Source of the DNA: an uncultured bacterium
Lineage (GTDB): Bacteria; Omnitrophota; Gorgyraeia; Gorgyraeales; Gorgyraeaceae
Reading direction: 5' to 3'
Assembly (NCBI GenBank): GCA_913009675.1
Contig: CAJVXD010000068.1
Location: 1-6,849 of the forward strand
Length of the DNA: 6,849 nucleotides
Of this stretch, positions 1 through 5,457 are shown piece after piece (the stretch's first letter is position 1; each line of letters begins with the position of its first letter). The position numbers and the translations under genes were made by a program. The notes below the pieces were generated by a model. That model saw only the letters and a program-made list of their open reading frames with translations, made no database searches and was not told where the DNA came from.

Positions 1-266
1 ATCTGTGTCCCTTGCGTCACCGGCGGCTCAGACACAAGGCTTAATTCATCGCTGTATAACGTTGTATCCAGCGCCCCCACAGGTAACCTTGGGCCATCGA
101 ACCGATCGTTCGACACAGCGATCCTCTTTGCAAGAAAATACCCTCTGGTCCTTCTCCCGACTGCCGCCAGATCCCTAGAACCCTTATTCCTTTCTAATGT
201 CGCGTGGCTGATCCTTGTAATCGCACGAGCTATCTCATCTCTCGTCAATATAGTAAGTTTTTGCAT
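1..266 (-). CDS. pyrR: PyrR, bifunctional pyrimidine regulator / uracil phosphoribosyltransferase (N-terminal part, runs off window)
   Basis: Reading the minus strand from the ATG at 264-266 gives 88 codons, open to the window edge. The protein starts MQKLTILTRDEIARAITRIS and carries ERNKG (25-29), VGRRTRGYFLAKRI (36-49) and PVGALDTTLYSDEL (62-75), which match the conserved N-terminal half of PyrR (family about 180 aa). PyrR binds pyr mRNA leaders in response to uridine nucleotides and promotes termination; many members also convert uracil and PRPP to UMP. The PRPP-binding loop and C-terminus lie outside the window. The identification is strengthened by the leader immediately upstream, which has a PyrR-type hairpin and an attenuator terminator. 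The start is preceded by GGAGGT at 279-284 with a rather long 12-nt spacer. The gene is probably first in a pyr operon continuing to the left, which cannot be seen here. Confidence 0.92.
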   Translation of the reverse strand, partial: MQKLTILTRDEIARAITRISHATLERNKGSRDLAAVGRRTRGYFLAKRIAVSNDRFDGPRLPVGALDTTLYSDELSLVSEPPVTQGTQ

Positions 267-284
267 GGACGGGATTCGACCTCC

Positions 285-323
285 AAAAAAAATACCTTCC
301 TGCTATCTATAATAACAAGAAGG
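285..323 (-). terminator. Attenuator terminator in the pyrR leader
   Basis: On the minus strand a 13-bp stem pairs CCTTCTTGTTATT (311-323) with 295-307 across the loop ATA (308-310), with three wobbles in RNA. After UA it is followed by eight Us (285-292). The GGAGGT ribosome binding site begins at the next base, so termination here would stop transcription just before pyrR. Bases 42-49 of the PyrR hairpin side (GGAGAGGC) can pair imperfectly with GCCUUCUU at the foot of this stem, which is a possible antiterminator. Confidence 0.85.
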
Positions 324-362
324 CGCAATAAATTTTTAGTTTTATGCTTTCCACTTTTAACT

Positions 363-395
363 ACCTTTCCAGCCTCTCCGGGCCGATTTAAAGGT
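363..395 (-). promoter_or_regulatory. PyrR-binding hairpin (anti-antiterminator) in the pyrR leader
   Basis: In the minus-strand RNA a lower stem ACCUUU/AAAGGU (390-395 with 363-368) is followed by a 5'-side AAA bulge. An upper stem UCGGCC/GGCUGG (with U-G and G-U wobbles) is closed by the hexaloop CGGAGA (375-380). The loop and flank, CCCGGAGAGGCU, match what I recall of the Bacillus PyrR-binding loop: a conserved CNGNGA-type hexaloop, GG on the 3' side, and a purine-rich 5' bulge. By analogy, UMP- or UTP-bound PyrR would stabilise this hairpin and so allow the downstream terminator to form. The fold was made by hand; no energy was computed. Confidence 0.83.
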
Positions 396-412
396 TTTTT
401 AGATTTAACTAC

Positions 413-440
413 ATTATACGAACACCGCCTATTTTGTCAA
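413..440 (-). promoter_or_regulatory. Consensus sigma70-type promoter of pyrR
   Basis: On the minus strand, TTGACA (435-440) and TATAAT (413-418) are separated by 16 bp. Both hexamers match consensus perfectly. The expected start point is near 406, giving a leader of about 140 nt before the pyrR ATG. The promoter lies just beyond the terminator of the upstream glycosyltransferase unit, so pyrR should be an independent transcription unit. Confidence 0.88.
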
Positions 441-475
441 GACCTAACTTGGCGCCCTGGCTGGCATCTCCTCTC

Positions 476-504
476 AAAAAGCCGAGGCCCGGCCTCGGCT
501 TTTT
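476..504 (-). terminator. Intrinsic terminator of the glycosyltransferase operon
   Basis: A perfect inverted repeat, AAAAAGCCGAGGCC (476-489) and its complement (491-504), lies 5 bp past the TGA of the glycosyltransferase gene. In RNA it gives a GC-rich GCCGAGG/CCUCGGC stem ending in UUUUU. It is symmetrical and could act on either strand, but the only gene reading into it is the minus-strand operon. Confidence 0.87.
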
Positions 505-508
505 GCTA

Positions 509-1735
509 TCAAGCTAAGGTTACGACATTGTCTTTATCGTACAAGGACAAAAAGAGCAGCATGTATTCCTTTAAATGACGCGTCAGGAGGAAGTTTTGTC
601 TTATGTGTTCTCGTCCATTCCGGCCGAGTGTCTCGGCGTATTCAGGCGCATTCAAAAGCTGCTTTATGGCAAACGCCGCCCCCTCTACACTGTGACACAA
701 TAAACCGCTATACCTATGTTTTATCTGTAAGGGTATACCTCCCACGGCCGAGGCCACAACAGGCTTTGCCTTCCATAGCGCCTCTGAAACAGTAAGGGCA
801 AAACCTTCCCTTATGGACTTCTGGACCAGGACAGTGGACACGCGCTGAAATGCATTAATCTCTGCAGGGATGTCCTCGACCATCAAGGCATTTATATCCG
901 GATCCCCCGCGGCAGCCTCTTTTACCTGAGCGTATATCTTGTCTGCCTCGGGGTCATCCGCGGCACGGTTACCCACCAAAAGAAGCTGGCAGTCCACGTA
1001 TCTCTTGACCAGCTTATATGCCTCTATAACACCTACCGGATCCTTTAAGGCGTCATATCTTGAGATCTGGCATACAATGGGTTTTTTCCCAGGGTCTATC
1101 TTGTATTTATTCAGGACGTTGTCTATCTCTTTCTGGGAGAGTTCTCTATTTTTATCGCTAAAAGGGTCTATGGAAGGTGATATAAGGACCTGCCGCGGCT
1201 TCATCCTGTGCGCAAAATGCGGACTGGAAAAAACAGCCGCATCGTATCTATCAATGAATTGCTTCAAGAACTGCCACGCCTTTTCATCAGGATTTGAGAC
1301 GTCCACATGACACCGCCATATCCATTTGCTGTTCTTCGCGTTGGATTTTCTGTCTATAAGCGCTATAGGCTGGGGGTCGTGGATAAACATTATCTCGCCA
1401 TATAGATTCATCTCCCTTATATTCTGACGGCTGACATCATTGAAGACCTTCCACATTTCCTTTGTAATGACAACCTCTTTCCCGTGCAGGGCATTATGAA
1501 TGGCCTTGGTCACGTTAAAGAAATCAGGTGTCCCCTTTATTATATCCCACTGGGCATTGATGCCTAATTCCTGCATTAAAGGCGTGATCTTGCTGAGGAT
1601 CTCTGCGACACCTCCACCCATGGCGGTAGAGTTTATATGCTGTATGGCCCTGCCTTTTAGATAGCCGGCCAACATCTTTAATTCATCGATGGCGGCCTTT
1701 CCTACTACAGGTTCATATCTATCGATCCTTAACAC
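509..1735 (-). CDS. treT: TreT-like trehalose synthase, GT4 family glycosyltransferase
   Basis: This is a 408-aa GT-B fold glycosyltransferase. The N-terminal domain has NSTAMGGGVAEIL (35-47), FIHDPQP (117-123) and WRCHVDVSNPD (140-150). The C-terminal domain has QISRYDALKDPVGVIEAY (223-240, R225 and K231 expected at the nucleotide phosphates) and EGFALTVSE (310-318), the GT4 E-x7-E motif. This set is typical of trehalose glycosyltransferring synthase (TreT), which reversibly makes trehalose from NDP-glucose and glucose in the cytoplasm; the length is normal. I choose the GTG at 1733-1735, supported by AAAGGA (1742-1747) with a 6-nt spacer. The reading frame starts 17 nt inside the preceding gene, which implies translational coupling. 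otsA and otsB nearby support a trehalose role. Family assignment is firm; direction and acceptor in the cell are inferred, and another disaccharide or polysaccharide acceptor is possible. Confidence 0.85.
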   Translation of the reverse strand: MLRIDRYEPVVGKAAIDELKMLAGYLKGRAIQHINSTAMGGGVAEILSKITPLMQELGINAQWDIIKGTPDFFNVTKAIHNALHGKEVVITKEMWKVFNDVSRQNIREMNLYGEIMFIHDPQPIALIDRKSNAKNSKWIWRCHVDVSNPDEKAWQFLKQFIDRYDAAVFSSPHFAHRMKPRQVLISPSIDPFSDKNRELSQKEIDNVLNKYKIDPGKKPIVCQISRYDALKDPVGVIEAYKLVKRYVDCQLLLVGNRAADDPEADKIYAQVKEAAAGDPDINALMVEDIPAEINAFQRVSTVLVQKSIREGFALTVSEALWKAKPVVASAVGGIPLQIKHRYSGLLCHSVEGAAFAIKQLLNAPEYAETLGRNGREHIRQNFLLTRHLKEYMLLFLSLYDKDNVVTLA

Positions 1736-2408
1736 TCTTAATCCTTTCTTCTGCCAATCCTACAAGTTTTTTTCTTAAGGCCTCCATTGTAAAGGTATAG
1801 GGGTCCAGAGAGGTTATCTCTTTAGCAAGTTCCTTCTCAAACAGGGAAGTACCCAGCCAAAAGGAAAAATCATTGGTCTCCATATCAAGCCTGAGCCTCG
1901 CCTCAAACATATGAAAATATATTGAGTTGGGGGTAACCTTCTTCAGTATCTCTACAAAATCTGAGAGCGTCCTTGCAAGATAGGGGGTCGGTAAGATAAA
2001 ACTTACGCTCTCAATAAAATGAAATGCCCTGTCAGGGGATGCGAATCTCAATCTAGCCCTTGGATTTTTTTCTACATAATCCTCCATGGTAAGTATTATC
2101 TTGTCTCTCAGGGCGCGTATGCTGGGGTATTGGACTGTATCGATACTCGCAATCTTCTCCCCCAGAACCTCTTCGTTTAAGGCATTGGTTATCCAGTGGG
2201 CAAAATCATTCGGGGGTTCAGGGGAAAGATATTGATGCTGCTGGAGAAAATGATGCGTATGGTAGTAGATAGACGAACCTGAGACCGTCTTAAGGAGTCT
2301 CAAAAATCCCGTTATATCAGAGGCCCTCAATCCTGTCAGCACCCTCAGATGCAGCCTGGTGTAAAACCTGAAACTCTTGTCGTTATTTTGCTGAGTTGAA
2401 TTTCCCAT
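1719..2408 (-). CDS. Uncharacterised protein with internal duplication (probable DUF5752 family), partner of TreT-like enzyme
   Basis: This 229-aa soluble protein has no signal peptide or membrane segment. It consists of two diverged copies of one ~100-aa unit. Copy 1 (about 14-113) has SIYYH, PNDFAHWI, EKIASID and ALRDKI; copy 2 (about 128-223) has SIYFH, TNDFSFWL, KEITSLD and ALRKKL in the same order and spacing. I believe this corresponds to DUF5752, a family I recall beside trehalose-type glycosyltransferases, but cannot confirm the number. No catalytic motif is recognisable; a regulatory or scaffolding role for the glycosyltransferase is inference from the gene pairing and 17-nt overlap. 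The ATG at 2406-2408 has no Shine-Dalgarno sequence, and a promoter ends only 9 bp upstream, so the message may be leaderless. The conserved region begins at about residue 13, with no in-frame ATG between. Confidence 0.72.
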   Translation of the reverse strand: MGNSTQQNNDKSFRFYTRLHLRVLTGLRASDITGFLRLLKTVSGSSIYYHTHHFLQQHQYLSPEPPNDFAHWITNALNEEVLGEKIASIDTVQYPSIRALRDKIILTMEDYVEKNPRARLRFASPDRAFHFIESVSFILPTPYLARTLSDFVEILKKVTPNSIYFHMFEARLRLDMETNDFSFWLGTSLFEKELAKEITSLDPYTFTMEALRKKLVGLAEERIKSVKDR

Positions 2409-2417
2409 GATTGTATC

Positions 2418-2446
2418 ATATTAGTATGAGAACAAAATTAAGTCAA
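2418..2446 (-). promoter_or_regulatory. Promoter of the DUF5752-treT operon, predicted near-leaderless
   Basis: On the minus strand TTGACT (2441-2446) and TAATAT (2418-2423) are spaced by 17 bp, close to the sigma70 consensus. The ATG starts 9 nt after the -10 box, so the expected start point (about 2411-2412) leaves only 2-4 nt of leader and no room for a ribosome binding site. A second -10-like TACAAT sits at 2410-2415. Confidence 0.68.
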
Positions 2447-2491
2447 TCAATTTAATGCGATATCCTATCTTATTTGAATAGCTGCGTCCTG

Positions 2492-2787
2492 GCACTACCC
2501 AGGCCAGTGGGTTTTGAGGCTTCTTTTCCGCGAGCGGGCAGGGTGTCTTTCTGGCCAGCCAGCCTTCAAAAAGACGCTCGGCCAGAGTTGGCCTTTTGTA
2601 GATGCGGGCCTCGCTCCGTTTTATTTTGACAGGCAATCTTTTCAGTAGTTCATGGTCTTCGGTTCCGCAAAATAAAGAGGCTTTTTGAAGGCTGGCTGGC
2701 CGGAAAGACGAGCGAGCGGAAAAAAAGAGCAAAATTTGCTCGCTAGGAAAATTTTGCGTCCTCAAAACCCACTGGCCTGGGTAGTGC
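2492..2787. mobile_element. MITE-like palindromic element with perfect 28-bp terminal inverted repeats
   Basis: This explains most of the 379-bp stretch without a gene between otsB and the next gene. Bases 2492-2519 (beginning GCACTACCCAGGCCAGTGGG) are an exact inverted copy of 2760-2787. Inside, a second inverted repeat (2553-2573 with 2681-2701) is also exact. Shorter pairing blocks between and around them make the whole ~296 bp an imperfect long palindrome. No transposase or convincing gene lies inside. The right arm begins at the base next to the otsB stop codon. I find no clear target-site duplication. A non-autonomous transposable element is the favoured reading; a large structured RNA or transcription-blocking hairpin is the alternative. 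A copy search of the genome would decide. Confidence 0.6.
2545..2709. repeat. Inner inverted repeat nested in the palindromic element
   Basis: GGCCAGCCAGCCTTCAAAAA plus one G (2553-2573) is exactly complementary to 2681-2701. Outward of that, 2545-2551 pairs with 2703-2709 after one mismatch (T2552 against G2702, a G-U pair in RNA), giving about 28 bp of further near-perfect stem. The repeats leave a ~107-bp apical segment with no recognisable content. Confidence 0.8.
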
Positions 2788-3564
2788 TTACAATTTTAAC
2801 AACCGCTCGATAAACCTGGCTACATCTTCCGGGTTTCTTAAAAAATAATCTGCACCTATGTCCCTTCTCGGCCTTCCTACAAAGATAGAGATGCCCTTCT
2901 TCTTGAGCACACGGAAACCATCCTTATCCGTAACATCATCGCCTATATATAAGGGCAGCGCCTTTTTATTTCCTGCAAGGAGGCGTAAAACTGCCTTCCC
3001 CTTATCCCAGTCAATATTAGGCCTCACCTCGAGCACCATCTTGCCTGAGGATATCCTTATGCCTTTTGAAAGGATGTAAGGCCTTACGATTTTATTAAAT
3101 ATCCCCTTTACTAAATCTCTTTGAGCTCTTCTTACAAGCCTGAAATGTACACTCAGGGTACACCCCTTATCCTCCACCCTCGCACCCTTTACACCTTTTA
3201 ATCCGGCCCTAAGAGCACCATATATAGCCTTCAACGAGCTGTCTTTTAACCTGGTCCCCTGCCTTAAAATCCTGCGGGAACCCTGCAGGATCTCCAACCC
3301 GTGGTTCCCTGCATATATGATACCCTTTAATGCAACCATTCCCTTTATGTCAGACAGGGAGCGGCCGCTTATAACAGCTACTATAAATTTTGGGTTTTTC
3401 TGAAGCAGCTTGATTGAATCCTTTATCCCTGGTTCTAATCTTGCCTCTTCAGGGGTGGGTACAATAGGGGTAAGGGTGCCATCGTAGTCAAAGAACAAGA
3501 ACACCCTGGGGGCATTTTTTATCCTGGAAGAGATCCTGTCCCAATGGTTGAAAAGATACCTCAT
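2788..3564 (-). CDS. otsB: Trehalose-6-phosphate phosphatase OtsB
   Basis: HAD-superfamily phosphatase that removes phosphate from trehalose-6-phosphate in the cytoplasm, the second step of the OtsAB pathway. From the ATG at 3562-3564 it is 258 aa, normal for the family. HAD motif I is FFDYDGTLTP (nucleophile D26, acid/base D28), motif II VISGRS (S66, R68), and motif IV GDDVTDKDGF (D209, D210, D213, with D215). AGNHGLE (85-91), VEDKG (130-134) and K190 are typical OtsB substrate and phosphate contacts. I prefer the ATG, 4 nt after the otsA stop (TAGCGGCATG), to a TTG seven codons upstream (3583-3585) that would overlap otsA by 17 nt; neither has a strong ribosome binding site, which fits translational coupling. 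All catalytic residues are present. The stop codon at 2788-2790 is immediately followed by the palindromic element. Confidence 0.93.
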   Translation of the reverse strand: MRYLFNHWDRISSRIKNAPRVFLFFDYDGTLTPIVPTPEEARLEPGIKDSIKLLQKNPKFIVAVISGRSLSDIKGMVALKGIIYAGNHGLEILQGSRRILRQGTRLKDSSLKAIYGALRAGLKGVKGARVEDKGCTLSVHFRLVRRAQRDLVKGIFNKIVRPYILSKGIRISSGKMVLEVRPNIDWDKGKAVLRLLAGNKKALPLYIGDDVTDKDGFRVLKKKGISIFVGRPRRDIGADYFLRNPEDVARFIERLLKL

Positions 3565-3568
3565 GCCG

Positions 3569-5047
3569 CTATTCTCTAAATTCAAATTTTAAGAGCTCTG
3601 AAAGGAGCTTGCCTGCCCACCTATAGATATTGTTGAATGCGACCTGGTTTCTCATCTTCACCATACGCTGTTTCACCTCTTCCCTATCCATGGTCACGGC
3701 ATCTTTCAGTTTTTCGGAAAAATCCTCTATATCATAGGGATTTATCAGGATCGCATCCTCCAGCTCCCGGGCAGAACCTGTAAACTGACTCAGGACGAGC
3801 ACGCCGCTGTTATCTATGCGGGTAGAGACATATTCCTTTGCCACGAGATTCATGCCGTCATGCAGGGGGCTCACGACGCATATATTGGCAAGCTTATAAA
3901 AGGCTATAACCTCAGGATAGCTCAGATGCCTCCTTACGAAAAGCACCGGATGCCATCCCTCCTGTGAATGCTTCCAGTTTATCTCCTCGACAAGCGCGTT
4001 TATGTCATCATTGAGATTCTTGTAAGCAGGTATATGAAGCCTTGACAATCTCCCCATCTGTATGAATACGAATCTACCTTTATACTCGGGGTACCTCTCC
4101 ATGAACCGGTCCAACGCCCTCAGCCTCTCAAGTATGCCCTTTGTATAATCAATCCTGTCCAGGCCAAGCATGATAAAATCATAATCCAGCAGGAACTCTT
4201 CTTTGAGGTTCTGCATGTATTTCTTTACCTCTTCAGACTCTGAAAGGCGTTCTACGTATTCATAATCCACGCCTATGGGAAAAGGCCTTATAAGGGTTTC
4301 ATGCCCGCCTTTTATAATAGAAAACCTCTCGCGGTCAATCCTGGCCTCTATCTCCTTTTCTACGCTGGAAATAAAATTTTCACAATGGTATCTTATATGA
4401 AACCCAAGAAGGTCATTCGCCAGAAGGCCTTCCAATATCTCCGTCCTCTTAGGGCAGATCCTGAATACCTCTGGATTTGGCCAGGGTATATGCCAGAAAT
4501 GCGCTGTTATTATATTATTACCCTTGGCCTCCTTTAAAAATCTAGGCAGAAGCGCCATATGATAATCCTGTATCCAGACAAAGGCCTTTTTGTCTTTAAT
4601 CTCATACAAGACTGCATCTGCAAATTTTCTATTTACCTTCTCGTACATCCTCCAATCCGACTCTTCAAAGTTTGGCCTGGTATAGGATATATGCGACAGG
4701 GGCCACAACGCCTCATTCGCAAAACCATAATAGTAACCGTCTTCCTCTTCCTTTGTAAGCCACACGCGATGCAGTGTATATCTCGGGTCATCCGGCGGGA
4801 CCTGAATCCGGTTATCACTGTCTACCGTTTTTTTATCGGCATCTCCGCTGCCATGCGCTATCCATAGGCCGCTGCAGGCCTTCATAACAGGGTCGATGGC
4901 CGTCACGACCCCTCCCGCCGAGCGCTGCCACACAGTCTTCCCCTTTTTCTGGATGTGGATATACGGTTCCCTGTTAGAGACGACTATCAATAGATAATCC
5001 CCCAGTTGTTTCTCTATAACCTTTTTAAGCGCCTCTTTTGTCCACAT
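3569..5047 (-). CDS. otsA: Trehalose-6-phosphate synthase OtsA (GT20)
   Basis: This cytoplasmic retaining glycosyltransferase is expected to join UDP- or GDP-glucose to glucose-6-phosphate to give trehalose-6-phosphate. The 492-aa length is normal. Key GT20 blocks are VVSNREPY (22-29), SAGGVVTAIDPV (43-54), WIQDYHMALLP (158-168), HIPWPNPEVF (186-195), GLDRIDYTKGI (295-305; R298 and K303 bind donor phosphates) and SPLHDGMNLVAKEYV (393-407). It belongs to the variant with HGSGDAD (65-71) and GYYYGFANEALWPLSH (104-119), which differs from E. coli OtsA in the acceptor-side N-terminal region, so a related acceptor such as glycerol-3-phosphate is not formally excluded. The coupled otsB gene makes trehalose much more likely. 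The ATG at 5045-5047 has AAGGGG (5053-5058) with a 5-nt spacer. A 20-bp stem-loop ends 5 nt upstream of that site. Confidence 0.93.
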   Translation of the reverse strand: MWTKEALKKVIEKQLGDYLLIVVSNREPYIHIQKKGKTVWQRSAGGVVTAIDPVMKACSGLWIAHGSGDADKKTVDSDNRIQVPPDDPRYTLHRVWLTKEEEDGYYYGFANEALWPLSHISYTRPNFEESDWRMYEKVNRKFADAVLYEIKDKKAFVWIQDYHMALLPRFLKEAKGNNIITAHFWHIPWPNPEVFRICPKRTEILEGLLANDLLGFHIRYHCENFISSVEKEIEARIDRERFSIIKGGHETLIRPFPIGVDYEYVERLSESEEVKKYMQNLKEEFLLDYDFIMLGLDRIDYTKGILERLRALDRFMERYPEYKGRFVFIQMGRLSRLHIPAYKNLNDDINALVEEINWKHSQEGWHPVLFVRRHLSYPEVIAFYKLANICVVSPLHDGMNLVAKEYVSTRIDNSGVLVLSQFTGSARELEDAILINPYDIEDFSEKLKDAVTMDREEVKQRMVKMRNQVAFNNIYRWAGKLLSELLKFEFRE

Positions 5048-5063
5048 ATCATCCCCTTATTAT

Positions 5064-5107
5064 CCGAGACCGAATCTCGGCATCTCCATGCCGAGATTCG
5101 GTCTCGG
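5064..5107. repeat. Perfect 20-bp stem-loop just upstream of the otsA ribosome binding site
   Basis: Bases 5064-5083 are exactly complementary to 5088-5107 with a 4-nt loop. Each arm is itself a small hairpin (CCGAGA-CCGAA-TCTCGG and its mirror), so the sequence can form one long stem or two short ones. No T-run follows on either strand, so it is not a standard intrinsic terminator. It lies between yggT and otsA and could mark an mRNA processing or stability site, or an operator. No clear promoter for otsA is visible in the 107-bp gap, so otsA may be read through from mscS-yggT. Confidence 0.7.
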
Positions 5108-5154
5108 CGCTTCCCGAGTCTTGAATCCTGACCCGACCTCTGCCTTTAAACAAT

Positions 5155-5457
5155 CTATCTCAATCTAAAGCTGATATCCAAGAGGGTTTTTACTAAAAAA
5201 CTCTTTAAAAAAATGAGTATCAGAAAGGCAATTATAGGTGAAATATCGATGCCTATCCCGGTCCGTAAAGGTAATATCCTTCTTATAGGATATAAAACAG
5301 GTTCTGTGGTCTTGTATAAAAACTGAACTACAGGATTATAGGGATCCGGGTTTACCCAGCTTATCAGGGCCCGTATCAAGATAAGCCAGTAAAGAATCGT
5401 CAGGATTATATTTAATAAACTGGCCGCCGCCACAAATAGGTTCGACAATACAAACAT
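5155..5457 (-). CDS. yggT: YggT family integral membrane protein
   Basis: This 100-aa protein has two hydrophobic segments (about 7-33 and 71-90) around a conserved loop. The loop carries ISWVNPDPYNPVVQFLYK (32-49), TEPVLYPIRRILP (51-63) and GIDISPIIAFLIL (68-80), the signature of YggT (YlmG/YCF19). The molecular function is not settled; in E. coli a role in osmotic or ion tolerance has been suggested, and relatives affect cell division or thylakoid nucleoids. Its start overlaps the mscS stop by one base (TAATG), so the two are almost certainly co-translated. AGGAG at 5469-5473 lies 11 nt upstream of the ATG, inside the end of mscS. Pairing with a mechanosensitive channel and trehalose genes fits an osmotic role, but that is inference. 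Confidence 0.92.
   Translation of the reverse strand: MFVLSNLFVAAASLLNIILTILYWLILIRALISWVNPDPYNPVVQFLYKTTEPVLYPIRRILPLRTGIGIDISPIIAFLILIFLKSFLVKTLLDISFRLR

Noticed and set aside
261..290. tRNA- or tmRNA-like string GGGATTCGACCTCC near the pyrR start
   Set aside because: The flanks do not form a T-stem or acceptor stem, and the region is explained by the pyrR start codon, ribosome binding site and attenuator U-tract.
204..578. Plus-strand open frame opposite the pyrR leader
   Set aside because: It runs antisense through the pyrR start, attenuator, promoter and operon terminator, and its composition is unlike a protein family. The minus-strand signals explain the sequence.
2421..2765. A 114-codon minus-strand open frame across the otsB-DUF5752 gap
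   Set aside because: It starts inside the right inverted repeat, lies mostly within the palindromic element, has no recognisable family or ribosome binding site, and ends inside the -10 region of the next promoter. It is best read as an accidental open frame in a repeat.
3565..3585. Longer otsB starting at TTG 3583-3585
   Set aside because: It needs a rare start overlapping otsA by 17 nt, with no good ribosome binding site, and adds seven residues before the family-like MRYLFNHW start. The ATG 4 nt after the otsA stop is simpler.
5064..5107. Intrinsic terminator after yggT
   Set aside because: The stem is strong but no T-run follows on either strand, so I list it as a repeat rather than a terminator.
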